Below are positions 1 to 8,799 of a stretch of 64,000 nt of DNA, in pieces (the first letter of the stretch is position 1; every line of letters begins with the position of its first letter). The translations under genes were made by a program, and so were the position numbers. Under the pieces are notes generated by a model. That model did no database searches and had not been told where the DNA came from. It saw only the letters and a list, made by a program, of their open reading frames with translations. Origin of the DNA: Chitinophagales bacterium (lineage in GTDB: Bacteria; Bacteroidota; Bacteroidia; Chitinophagales; UBA10324); NCBI GenBank assembly GCA_019694975.1, contig JAIBAY010000008.1:155193-219192 (forward strand). Direction: 5' to 3'.

Positions 1-2
1 CC

Positions 3-842
3 AGCATATTTGCGTTGCGTGATGAATGGATGAATGAAGAAGCCGGAGCGAATTTCCGGGTGAAAGGAGGTTATATAAAAATGATTGACTTCCTTTTAGC
101 GGAATGCCTTGCAAGAGGTGTTATGCTGCAGCTTCATGCTACCGTTAAGGAGGTGACATGGTCAGGCAATGAAGTGATGGTAAGTTGTCGTAACGGCAAG
201 CAGTTTACCGGGAATAAAGTCATCATTACCGTTCCGCTGGGTGTGCTGTTGCAGCAGGCAGGCGGAGAAAGTGCAATCTCATTTACGCCGGAAATTACAG
301 ACGCAAGGAATGCGATTGCAAAAATGGGTTTTGGGAAAGTGATCAAAGTGCTGATTGAATTCAGGACTGCATTCTGGAAGCAGGGCGATACCACTAAACG
401 TGTCGGAAGAGATGGGCGAGATTTAAGTTTCCTGATTTCAGATGCACCCATTCCGACATGGTGGACGCAGCATCCTGAGCAAAGTACATTACTGACAGGA
501 TGGCTGGCTGGTCCTGCTGCAGGAAAATGGCAAATAACCTCTGAGGAATTTATTTTGGAGCATGCCATGCAATCGCTGGCTGCAATTTTCGGGACAGAGA
601 ATGATGAACTGAAAAAAATGGTTGTTGCCTCGCAAGTGGCGAACTGGGCAGCTGATGAATATACATTGGGTGCCTATGCTTATGCCACGCTTGATACAAC
701 GCAGGCAATTGATACATTAAACAATTCAGTGGGTGATACTTTGTTTTTTGCGGGAGAGGCATTTTACCTGGGACCGGCTATGGGCACTGTGGAAGCGGCA
801 CTGACGAGTGCTATTGCGGTTTCAAAGCAGATACTGCAATAA
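3..842 (+). CDS. Flavin monoamine oxidase family protein, 3' part (5' end outside window)
   Basis: This is the C-terminal 280 residues or so of an FAD-dependent amine oxidase. The frame is open back to the window edge, so the FAD-binding N-terminus (GxGxxG) is not visible, and the TTG at 15 is not a likely start. The typical strand motif TVPLGVLLQQ lies near the beginning. Near the end is the FAD-contact segment FFAGEAFYLGPAMGTVEAAL, equivalent to the family's FAGE-(x)-GT-(x)-GA signature. Members oxidise primary or polyamine amines, or other C-N bonds, to imines with release of H2O2. The substrate cannot be told from this part. The next gene is convergent. Confidence 0.85.
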   Translation, partial: SIFALRDEWMNEEAGANFRVKGGYIKMIDFLLAECLARGVMLQLHATVKEVTWSGNEVMVSCRNGKQFTGNKVIITVPLGVLLQQAGGESAISFTPEITDARNAIAKMGFGKVIKVLIEFRTAFWKQGDTTKRVGRDGRDLSFLISDAPIPTWWTQHPEQSTLLTGWLAGPAAGKWQITSEEFILEHAMQSLAAIFGTENDELKKMVVASQVANWAADEYTLGAYAYATLDTTQAIDTLNNSVGDTLFFAGEAFYLGPAMGTVEAALTSAIAVSKQILQ

Positions 843-1136
843 GCCGATCCGGTCAGTATTGATTTTCAAAGAAGAAATAGTATAAGCATTCAAAAAATAA
901 ATGCCGGATTGTTGCTCATTTGTACAAAAGCGTTTTTTAGTCCGATGCGTTTATTTCAATATGGTACTGTGCTCTTCTTATATTTTGGATGCCTTAGGAT
1001 ATGCTGTAACCATACATTGGTTTTTCGCAAGCGGTGTATTCAGGAGATAAAAAACTTCCACCGGAAAAAATATTTTTTACGCTGAGCTACAGATCAGATT
1101 ACAGCAACACCTGATTGAATGTTTCAGGAAAACTTT
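843..1136. other. Intergenic region between convergent genes
   Basis: AT-rich stretch between the stop of the amine oxidase and the stop of the opposing surface-protein gene. I see no convincing open frame, RNA gene or strong hairpin with a T-tract. Confidence 0.5.
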
Positions 1137-4100
1137 TCATCGTACCAATGTCAGATTACCTTTCCTGAGTTCGTTTTTTCCATTATCAAACTCCAGGCTG
1201 ATCCAATAAATATACACACCTGCTTCAGCCGGCAAGCCGTCTGTATTGCCATCCCAGCCGGTATCTTTTGAAGTTGACTGAAAAATCAGGTTGCCCCAGC
1301 GATTAAATATTTTCATTTCCAAAGCCTGCAGATTCATGTTTGCAGGAAGGAAGATATCATTCAATCCATCGCCGTTAGGTGTAAAAGCATTGGGTATGAA
1401 AGCGATGGTGGCAGGAATCACTTCCACAAATGATTTCATTATTGTATCGCTGCAATCACCTGTTCCGGTGGCCATGAGCGTGACGGAATATTCGCCGGGT
1501 GTTGCATAACGATGAGCAGGATCTTCTTCACTGCTGAAAGTGCCATCATCAAAATCCCAATAAAATGCAGCAGCGCCAATGCTCTTATTGGTGAACTGAA
1601 AAAGTGCATTGGTTAATTCCACCGGCAGATTCATTGCAGGCGCAACGGAAAAATCAGCAACGGGATTTGCATACACCTGTATCAGATCGGTGAGCACTAA
1701 TGTAGTGCTGCAACCTGCTGCATTGCTGACAGTTTCTGTAACGGACCATTTGCCTGTATCAAATGTATGCGCAGCATTTTGCGCCGCTGAAGTATCGCCA
1801 TCGCCAAATGACCAGTGCCATGCAATGCCGCCATTACTCTGATCAGTAAAAATTACCTGCAGCGGTTCGCAGCCTTCGAGCACAGAAGGATAGAATGCAA
1901 CAGAAGGTGATGCTACCACTTTGATGAGGACTGAATCAGTTGCTATGCAATTGCCAAGGATGCCCGTAACAGAATACAGCGTGGTATCAGTAGGGAAAAC
2001 GGTTACCGAATTGCCATTGAGATTGCCCGGGCTCCAGGCGAACTGCGTGGCCGTACCGGAAGCATGCAGCAGCGTTCCGGCGCCCTCGCAAATCAGTGTA
2101 TCATCGGCAGTAGCGGTTACCGTTGGCAGTGGTTCCACGGCAACGAATACTGTTGCAGCGCCATTGCATCCGTTGGCATCCGAGCCGGTAACTGTGTAGG
2201 TGGTGCTGTTCAGTGGGCTTACTGTGACGGGTGAAAATGTCTGCCCTCCGGGATTCCAGGAGAAGAAGCTTAATCCTGTAACAGTAAGTTGTGCCTGCCC
2301 GCCTTCACAGATGCTGACAGGGTTGGCAACTGCATTTACTATAGGCGCCGGATAAACAGTGACTGTTGATGTTGCTGTTGCGCTGCAACCTGATGCATTG
2401 AAACCTGTTACCGTATAAACGGTGGTAGCAGCCGGATTGGCCGTCGGATTCGCAACGTTCGGATCATTCAAGCCTGTTGCAGGCAGCCAACTATAATTGA
2501 TGCCGCCGGCCGCAGTAAGCGTTGTTGCATCGCCTGCACAAATAGCAACGGCAGCAGGATTACTGGTAACGGATGGTAATGGATTCACCGTAACGGTAAC
2601 AGTTGCTTGACCGCTGCAGCCATTAATATCATTGCCGCTGACCGTGTACGTTGTAGTAGTGGCAGGACTGACGTTGATGGGTGATGTTACCTGACTGCCG
2701 GGGCTCCAGGTAAAATTATTCAGGCCGATTACTGAAAGTGTGGAGGTTTCTCCTGAACAAATAATTGCCGGATCTGCAAGTGTATTAACCACCGGATTTG
2801 AATTGACGTTAACAGTAGCGGTGGAGGAGTTGATGCAGCCATTAGCGCCAATACCAGTTACTGTATAAACCGTGGTAGCAGCCGGATTAGCAGTTGGATT
2901 GGCAACGGTGCTGCTGCTTAAGCCAGTGGCGGGTGACCAGCTGTATGAAACACCGCCTGAAGCCAGTAAGCCAATTGCTCCACCTGAACAGATCGAAGCG
3001 GGATTTGGATTGACTGTAATGAGCGGCAAAGCATTGACAGCAACGGTTACAGAATCCTGCCGTGTACATCCATTAGCATCTGTGCCCGAAACCGTATATA
3101 CTGTTGTCACTGCAGGACTGACCGATACCGGAGAAGCCGACATATTGCCAGGCATCCATGTAAATGAAGAAATGCCTGAAACGGTTAATTGAGCAGCAGA
3201 ACCGGCGCAGATGAAGTTGGGATTTGCCTGCACACTGAAAGGCAGGGAAGGAAGCACGGATACTGTAACAGTGTCGTATGTAATACAACCATTGATGTCA
3301 GTGACGGTGCATACATAGGTTCCTGAATCCAGGTTCGTGGCATTCACCGTTGTTTGTGGAGGAACAGTATTCCAGGAATAAGTAAAAGGTGCGGCTGTTC
3401 CACTGACAAATAAATTGATGCTGCCATCACTTCCGCCATGACAAGTAACATCGTTTGGGATGGCAAAAATATTCTGCGAATACGGCACACCGGAGAGTGC
3501 AAGAATAAAGGCATTGGTAAAACCAGTGGTGCCATTCAGGTTTTTAATCGTAATGGTTTGCAGGTTTTTTTTCTGATCAGCACAGGTGAGTGAAATATCT
3601 ATTGGATAGAAACGCGGATTGGAAGGCAAACCATCGATGTTGTAGGGAGCAGCAGTGGTTCTGATGCACCGGCTGAAACAGCAATACACGGCATTGGCGC
3701 CATTGAACCAATCCGACAAGGTAAAATTTCCATAGTTAGATGTACTACCGTCAGTGAACGTAAGTTTGATGTTGAGGGTGCTGTTCCCTTCTGCAGAAAA
3801 ACCCATCAGGCTGATCTTAGCGTAAGAGCCGGTGGTGAAGAGTGTGATCAATTTGGTTTGGCCAACATCAACATATACTGCATTCGCAGCATTGTAAGGC
3901 GCCATCTGATAAGTCCTCGTGCCGCTAACCACTGTACCATCATCAACAATTCCGGCAGCTAATCCTGCACCGGCTGCAAAAGTTTCAGAGTACAACACAT
4001 GAGCGGTGAGGTCGGTTGACATGGAAGTGGTAGCGAGTGAATTCGGCGCAGATTCTGCAACAAGATCACTGTTGAACCCGGTGATTACAACCGGCGAATA

Positions 4101-4166
4101 CGTTTGTGCCATGGATACTGCCTGCAACAGCAACAGGAAAAACAGGAGCAGGCAAAAACAACGCAT
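1137..4166 (-). CDS. Large secreted surface protein: SprB repeat, Ig-like modules, PKD domains, T9SS type B sorting domain
   Basis: A 1009-aa exported adhesin-like protein. A signal peptide (residues 1-20, ending in SMAQ) is followed by about 210 residues of unrecognised beta-rich sequence. A SprB-type repeat (DVTCHGGSDGSI...SGTYVCTVTD) lies at about 235-300. An array of about 75-aa Ig-like modules runs to about 740, each with a C(A/S)G start and a TTVYTVTG end. Two module types alternate: YSWxPATGL and FxWxPGxxxxSP. Two PKD domains follow at about 765-915 (WHWSFGDGDTS and FYWDFDDGTFSSEEDP). The end is a classic gliding-motility/T9SS type B domain (FIPNAFTPNGDGLNDIF...RWGNLIFQS...G-Y-Y). By family knowledge such proteins pass through the T9SS and attach to the cell surface or gliding machinery. 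A -7 element lies 20 nt upstream of the ATG. The ligand is unknown. Confidence 0.9.
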   Translation of the reverse strand: MRCFCLLLFFLLLLQAVSMAQTYSPVVITGFNSDLVAESAPNSLATTSMSTDLTAHVLYSETFAAGAGLAAGIVDDGTVVSGTRTYQMAPYNAANAVYVDVGQTKLITLFTTGSYAKISLMGFSAEGNSTLNIKLTFTDGSTSNYGNFTLSDWFNGANAVYCCFSRCIRTTAAPYNIDGLPSNPRFYPIDISLTCADQKKNLQTITIKNLNGTTGFTNAFILALSGVPYSQNIFAIPNDVTCHGGSDGSINLFVSGTAAPFTYSWNTVPPQTTVNATNLDSGTYVCTVTDINGCITYDTVTVSVLPSLPFSVQANPNFICAGSAAQLTVSGISSFTWMPGNMSASPVSVSPAVTTVYTVSGTDANGCTRQDSVTVAVNALPLITVNPNPASICSGGAIGLLASGGVSYSWSPATGLSSSTVANPTANPAATTVYTVTGIGANGCINSSTATVNVNSNPVVNTLADPAIICSGETSTLSVIGLNNFTWSPGSQVTSPINVSPATTTTYTVSGNDINGCSGQATVTVTVNPLPSVTSNPAAVAICAGDATTLTAAGGINYSWLPATGLNDPNVANPTANPAATTVYTVTGFNASGCSATATSTVTVYPAPIVNAVANPVSICEGGQAQLTVTGLSFFSWNPGGQTFSPVTVSPLNSTTYTVTGSDANGCNGAATVFVAVEPLPTVTATADDTLICEGAGTLLHASGTATQFAWSPGNLNGNSVTVFPTDTTLYSVTGILGNCIATDSVLIKVVASPSVAFYPSVLEGCEPLQVIFTDQSNGGIAWHWSFGDGDTSAAQNAAHTFDTGKWSVTETVSNAAGCSTTLVLTDLIQVYANPVADFSVAPAMNLPVELTNALFQFTNKSIGAAAFYWDFDDGTFSSEEDPAHRYATPGEYSVTLMATGTGDCSDTIMKSFVEVIPATIAFIPNAFTPNGDGLNDIFLPANMNLQALEMKIFNRWGNLIFQSTSKDTGWDGNTDGLPAEAGVYIYWISLEFDNGKNELRKGNLTLVR

Positions 4167-4495
4167 TACGGTGTGGAATTGATGCCCAAAAATAACCGAT
4201 TTTGCGACTTGAATGCTATATTAAAAGCCTGTTGAACCCCTTGCCTGCAGCAAACAACGTTTTGCCAATTTCCATGCTTCAAATTAATAACAGATATTGA
4301 CCGCAGCATTTTTTGAAATGCAGGAGAGAAGAAGTCTGGATAGGTGCATTTTCACAAATGGATTGCATGCTGGCATGTTAACACTGTGCGGTAGCAAGCT
4401 GATTTCAATGAATACTCAATTTTCATTTTTTGACTGCTGCCGGATTCGATCTATTGTAGCAAGCATTAAACGATCAACACATTAAACAACTGCAT
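4167..4495. other. Divergent intergenic region
   Basis: This 329-nt stretch separates two divergent secreted-protein genes. It holds the minus-strand promoter at 4187-4194. I could not assign a consensus -7 for the plus-strand gene. A short frame at 4297-4485 lacks family resemblance and is not called. Confidence 0.5.
4187..4194 (-). promoter_or_regulatory. -7 promoter element TATTTTTG
   Basis: Exact match to the Bacteroidota -7 consensus TAnnTTTG, 20 nt upstream of the start of the 1009-aa surface protein. No clear -33 TTTG is seen. Confidence 0.6.
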
Positions 4496-6256
4496 ATGAA
4501 ATTACATCAGAACCTGCTTTTAATTTGCTGCATGGTGGAGTTATGCCTCTTGAAAGCCACTGCACAGTCATCAGGCATAACCACGTATTGTAATCCTATG
4601 GATATTAATTACCAGTATAATTTTGAGCAACTCAACAGTAAAATATCATATCGTTCCGGTGCCGATCCCGTTATCGTAAATCACAACGGGACGTATTATT
4701 TATTTGTCACCATATCCGGCGGTTACTGGCATTCAACGGATTTGTTACACTGGAATTATATCACTCCGTCTAAATGGCCAATGGAGGATATATGCGCTCC
4801 GGCCGCTCTTTCGGTGCGTGACACGCTTTACCTGTTTCAATCCACCTTTGATCAGCGCCCTATTTTCTTTACCACAACACCGGAAAACGGGAAACTTCAT
4901 TTCTATAACCGGTGGTTGCCGCAACTGCCAAAGGAAGTGGGACCATGGGATCCTTGCATATTTTATGATGAAGACAAAGACCGGTGGTATATGTATTGGG
5001 GTTCGTCCAACGTATATCCGATTTACGGAGCAGAATTGGATAAGCAACATCAACTCACTTATAAATCTGCTTATAAAGGACTGATCAGCCTGCATCCGGA
5101 AGAACATGGCTGGGAGAGGTTCGGAAAGAATCATACGGATACCATCCGGCCTTTCATTGAAGGTGCCTGGATGAATAAATACCATGATAAGTACTATCTG
5201 CAATATGGAGCACCGGGCACTGAGTTCAATGTGTATGCCAATGGCACATACATTGCCGATGATCCTTTAGGGCCATTTGAATATGCGCGCTACAATCCTG
5301 TCTCGTACAAACCCGGCGGCTTCATGACCGGCGCCGGTCACGGTAATACGTTCCAGGACAAATACGGCAATTACTGGAATACCGGTACACCGTGGATTGC
5401 CATCAACTGGAATTTCGAACGGCGTATCGCCATGTTTCCGGCAGGCTTTGATGCAGATGATCAGCTTTATTCAGATACGCGTTTTGGCGATTTCCCGCAT
5501 TACCTCCCAACAGGGAAATGGAATAACCGGAATGAATTGTTTACCGGCTGGATGTTGCTGTCTTATCAGAAAACTTGTACTGCCGCTTCGCAAATGGATA
5601 CCTTTTCCGCCGATAAGGTGACTGATGAAAACCCAAGAACGTTCTGGGTAGCTGCTGCCAATAACAATGCACAATGGCTGAACATTGATTTGCAGCATAT
5701 ATGCGAAGTAAGAGCGATGCAGGTCAATTTCGTGGATTACAAATCGGCCATTTTTTACAGTGATTCTACTGTGTTCACCCAATTCAGAATGTATGGATCT
5801 GTTGACGGAAAGCAATGGGAAATGATTGCCGATCTTACCAAAGAAAAACGTGACCGGCCCAATGCTTATATCGAATTGCCGCAGGCAAAAAAGGTTCGTT
5901 ATATCCGGTATGAACACGTTTATGTGGCTGCGTCTAATCTTGCCATCAGCGATATCAGGGTGTTTGGGAAGTATGAAGGCGCCCCGCCGGAAACACCACG
6001 TATGTTTATGGTTGCGCGGCAGGAAGATGCCCGCAATGCAGTCATTTCCTGGAAGCCCGGAAAGGATGTAGTCGGTTATAACATACTATGGGGAATCGCA
6101 GCAGACAAACTGTACCAGACGTACCAGGTATTTGCCGGCGGAGAAGCAAGACTCGAACTGCGTGCGCTTACGAAAGGGCAATCGTATTATTTTTCCATAG
6201 AAGCTTTTAATGAAAGCGGAGTATCGCAACCGGCTAAAGTGGTTTTCATCCGTTAA
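4496..6256 (+). CDS. Secreted GH43-like beta-propeller glycosidase with discoidin (F5/8 C) and FnIII domains
   Basis: 586 aa with a signal peptide ending near residue 24 (KATAQ). Residues 45-340 look like a five-bladed glycoside hydrolase family 43 catalytic domain. The three expected acidic residues are visible: Asp57 in SGADPVIV (base), Asp152 in GPWDPCIFYDED (modulator) and Glu222 in RPFIEGAWM (acid). Residues ~350-495 form a discoidin/F5-8 type C module (DENPRTFWVA...WLNIDLQ...VRYIRYEH), which usually binds carbohydrate. Residues ~498-586 are a fibronectin type III module. No T9SS sorting domain is present at the C-terminus, so it may stay periplasmic or be exported another way. GH43 enzymes act on arabinans, xylans or galactans; the substrate here is undetermined. 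The start is an ATG directly before the signal peptide. Confidence 0.85.
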   Translation: MKLHQNLLLICCMVELCLLKATAQSSGITTYCNPMDINYQYNFEQLNSKISYRSGADPVIVNHNGTYYLFVTISGGYWHSTDLLHWNYITPSKWPMEDICAPAALSVRDTLYLFQSTFDQRPIFFTTTPENGKLHFYNRWLPQLPKEVGPWDPCIFYDEDKDRWYMYWGSSNVYPIYGAELDKQHQLTYKSAYKGLISLHPEEHGWERFGKNHTDTIRPFIEGAWMNKYHDKYYLQYGAPGTEFNVYANGTYIADDPLGPFEYARYNPVSYKPGGFMTGAGHGNTFQDKYGNYWNTGTPWIAINWNFERRIAMFPAGFDADDQLYSDTRFGDFPHYLPTGKWNNRNELFTGWMLLSYQKTCTAASQMDTFSADKVTDENPRTFWVAAANNNAQWLNIDLQHICEVRAMQVNFVDYKSAIFYSDSTVFTQFRMYGSVDGKQWEMIADLTKEKRDRPNAYIELPQAKKVRYIRYEHVYVAASNLAISDIRVFGKYEGAPPETPRMFMVARQEDARNAVISWKPGKDVVGYNILWGIAADKLYQTYQVFAGGEARLELRALTKGQSYYFSIEAFNESGVSQPAKVVFIR

Positions 6257-6279
6257 ACAGGTGACAGATCATTTTCTTC

Positions 6280-6309
6280 CTCCTGATCACCCCACGGTTT
6301 GATCAGGAG
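6280..6309. repeat. Perfect 10-bp inverted repeat (CTCCTGATCA / TGATCAGGAG)
   Basis: Arms 6280-6289 and 6300-6309 are separated by a 10-nt loop, between the GH43-like gene and the next promoter. No T-tract follows on the plus strand, so it is either a weak terminator for the upstream gene or a protein-binding palindrome (the arms contain TGATCA). Confidence 0.5.
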
Positions 6310-6352
6310 AAAAGCTGTTAAAAGAATTTTATCTGTAGTCTTATCGATGATT

Positions 6353-6360
6353 TATCTTTG
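6353..6360 (+). promoter_or_regulatory. -7 promoter element TATCTTTG
   Basis: Exact TAnnTTTG match. Its last G is 22 nt before ATG 6382. A TTG at 6358 lies inside the element and is therefore not the start. Confidence 0.65.
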
Positions 6361-6381
6361 GTCGCTATAAATTTCACTTTC

Positions 6382-8475
6382 ATGGTAAACAGCTTCGTAC
6401 GTAGTCTTTTCCTAATCATAGTTTATTGCCTGTCAAGCAATGCAGTCTTCGCGCAGTTTCAGTATATCTCACCGCTTCCGGGTTCGAAGATGCATCATCC
6501 GCAAACCAATATCATACTGCGCAACGGCAACCTGATTGCTGCTTCCACGCTAAGGCCGGAAAATTTTGTGGTGTCAGGTTCTGCCAGTGGAAGACATGAT
6601 GTGGATGTGATACTTTCTGATGATGGAAAGACCATACTCCTTCAACCCACCGTACCATTTGCCAATAATGAATCAGTGACCGTTGCCGTATCTGATGCAT
6701 TGCGCACTAAGCAGAACGAAATCATCAAAGGCACCGAGTTTAATTTTCAGACGGAACCATTGTACAATGCAGCAGACCAGCAGCGATTGGCCGATGCACA
6801 CCGGCATGTGTTTGAAGAGGAATTCGGAACAGCAGCGGCGGAGACCACAAGTGATACACGTGACCTTTCGGACTGGACCGGCGGATTACCACCACTTACC
6901 ATCTGGGCCAACAACAATCCGGCACCGGGAAGTGTGTTTTTTCACAACTTCGATTTTTCATATCAGCCTACTGCACACTATTGCATCATGGGCAATAATG
7001 CCGATTCAGTTTACGGAAAATTCGATCAAACCAAAGGAATCGGATTCACCATTAATCAAAACGGTTACCTGACGCTGTTTAACAACAACCTCAACAGGCA
7101 CGAGATGCTTGACTCAAACTATAAGATGATTGATAAGTTCTATTGTGGCAACGGATATATTGCCGATGTGCATGAGTTTATAGTGTTGCCGAACGGGCAT
7201 TCCTACCTGATAGCCTACGACCCGCAATACGTGGATATGACGGTTTATAATCCCAATTACAATCCAAATGCTGTGGTCATCGGTGCAGTTATACAGGAAC
7301 TGGATGCTTCAAAGCATGTGGTGTTTCAATGGCGCAGCTGGGACCACTTTGAAATCACGGATGCCACGCATATTTTGTTATCTACCAGTGAAATTGATTA
7401 TGTGCATGCTAACTCTATTCAGCTCGAGGCAGATGGTACCAGCTTTCTTTTGTCGAGCAGGCACATGGATGAGGTAACGAAAATCAGCTTTACTACCGGC
7501 GATATCATCTGGCGGCTGGGCGGACTGCACAACGAGTTTACCTTTATCGGCGATCCGCAGAAGTTCTCTTATCAGCATGATGTGCGGCGTCTTTCAAATG
7601 GTCATCTCACTGTTTTCGATAATGGAAACTATCACAGCCCCGCTAAAAGCGCAGCGAAAGAATATATTCTCGATGAAACCAATAAAACCATCACGTTAAC
7701 CTGGAAGTACGAAAGAAACCTGACCGGCAGTAGTTCAGCCATGGGAAGCATGCAGCGTTTGCCTAACGGGAATACATTTATCTGCTGGGGCCTCGTCTAT
7801 AGTGTTCAGTTTCCCAGTGTTACAGAGGTGACGGCGCAGGGCGATGTTGTTTGGGAGATGAGATTGGATCCTGAATTCAATGATGGTATTTATCGTTCTC
7901 ACAGATTTGAATGGACTCCGTGTTCGAGGCCTTCATTCGGTACCATGCAGGCAATTGATATCACTGCCGTTTCCGCAAAACTTAAATGGTCAAGTGCAAC
8001 AAACGCTGGTTCTTACCAGGTACAGTACAAACCAACCACATCATCCGTCTGGACAACGAAAAACACCAATAAAAAATCTGTAACTGTTGGCGGGCTTGCA
8101 CCGAATACAACCTACGACTGGCAGGTGCGATCCATTTGCAGTTCTCCCAATCCTCCGATGTCAGGTTATACCGCCAAGCGAAAATTTACCACACTGCCCC
8201 AGAAAATAGCGGATGATTTACTACCGATCACGCTCAATGCTTACCCTAACCCTGCCTCAGGGAACCTGACGCTGGATATTACTTTGTCGGCAGATGGCCC
8301 GGTATCACTCCACGTCTACAATATGCTGGGTCAGCAGCAGATGTCCGGAAGCTATGATGCGCAGTCCGGCACCAACAGCATTGCAGTGGATGTTTCACGT
8401 TGGGCTAACGGAATTTATTTTGTTGAAGCCATTTCAGGCACACAGCGCACTACGAGTAAAATAACGATCGAGTAG
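6382..8475 (+). CDS. Arylsulfotransferase-family secreted protein with FnIII and T9SS type A sorting domain
   Basis: 697 aa from ATG 6382, chosen because it opens a signal peptide (MVNSFVRSLFLII...VFAQ) and follows the -7 box. After an Ig-like N-terminal domain (about 25-115) comes a beta-propeller with the repeated xxxLPNGHxxL pattern: HEFIVLPNGHSYLIAYDP, VRRLSNGHLTVFDNGN and MQRLPNGNTFICWG. It also carries HVVFQWRSWDHF and GDIIWRLGG. This pattern is typical of the arylsulfotransferase (ASST/PF14269-like) family, which moves sulfate between phenolic compounds without PAPS; many members are uncharacterised. An FnIII domain lies at about 515-605. The protein ends with a T9SS type A sorting domain (AYPNPASGNLTLDI ... 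WANGIYFVEAISG). Surface or extracellular location is likely. Confidence 0.85.
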   Translation: MVNSFVRSLFLIIVYCLSSNAVFAQFQYISPLPGSKMHHPQTNIILRNGNLIAASTLRPENFVVSGSASGRHDVDVILSDDGKTILLQPTVPFANNESVTVAVSDALRTKQNEIIKGTEFNFQTEPLYNAADQQRLADAHRHVFEEEFGTAAAETTSDTRDLSDWTGGLPPLTIWANNNPAPGSVFFHNFDFSYQPTAHYCIMGNNADSVYGKFDQTKGIGFTINQNGYLTLFNNNLNRHEMLDSNYKMIDKFYCGNGYIADVHEFIVLPNGHSYLIAYDPQYVDMTVYNPNYNPNAVVIGAVIQELDASKHVVFQWRSWDHFEITDATHILLSTSEIDYVHANSIQLEADGTSFLLSSRHMDEVTKISFTTGDIIWRLGGLHNEFTFIGDPQKFSYQHDVRRLSNGHLTVFDNGNYHSPAKSAAKEYILDETNKTITLTWKYERNLTGSSSAMGSMQRLPNGNTFICWGLVYSVQFPSVTEVTAQGDVVWEMRLDPEFNDGIYRSHRFEWTPCSRPSFGTMQAIDITAVSAKLKWSSATNAGSYQVQYKPTTSSVWTTKNTNKKSVTVGGLAPNTTYDWQVRSICSSPNPPMSGYTAKRKFTTLPQKIADDLLPITLNAYPNPASGNLTLDITLSADGPVSLHVYNMLGQQQMSGSYDAQSGTNSIAVDVSRWANGIYFVEAISGTQRTTSKITIE

Positions 8476-8799
8476 CCACGCTGTTAAAATCTGATGGTTC
8501 TGGTTAAGTCATCATGATGTGGATACTGCATGGCTAAAGGGCGAAAGTGGTCCGTTATTTTTTATTCCGGCCAGTAACAGTAATCCGTCACTGGGATTCA
8601 TTCCTTATCTTTATGCACGCATCCGGCATTCAAGTCGTCAGGTTAAACGTTTTGCAGAGCTGCCTGTGACATGCGTGATAGTTTCATTTCAATAAATAAT
8701 ATGTAAGGCAACGGCATCGCTGAATAGCTGCATGCCGTGGTCTTACCGCTGAGGAATCAGTTTCAATTATAGATTTACCTTGTACGAGCGAATATCTTT
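8476..8799. other. Intergenic region upstream of the HD-PycTM operon
   Basis: 324 nt with no credible gene. A degenerate -7-like TTACCTTG at 8775-8782 sits 18 nt before the next start and is the most likely promoter position. A second near match, TATCTTTA, overlaps the start codon and is probably fortuitous. Confidence 0.45.

Noticed and set aside
1291..3192. Several open frames opposite the 1009-aa surface protein
   Set aside because: They arise from the repetitive codon pattern of the Ig-like array and have no family resemblance.
2100..3250. Periodic repeats that could look like a CRISPR array
   Set aside because: The units are long (about 225/450 bp), in frame and coding for Ig-like modules; there are no short direct repeats with unique spacers.
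4297..4485. 62-aa frame in the divergent region
   Set aside because: No family resemblance or promoter; likely chance.
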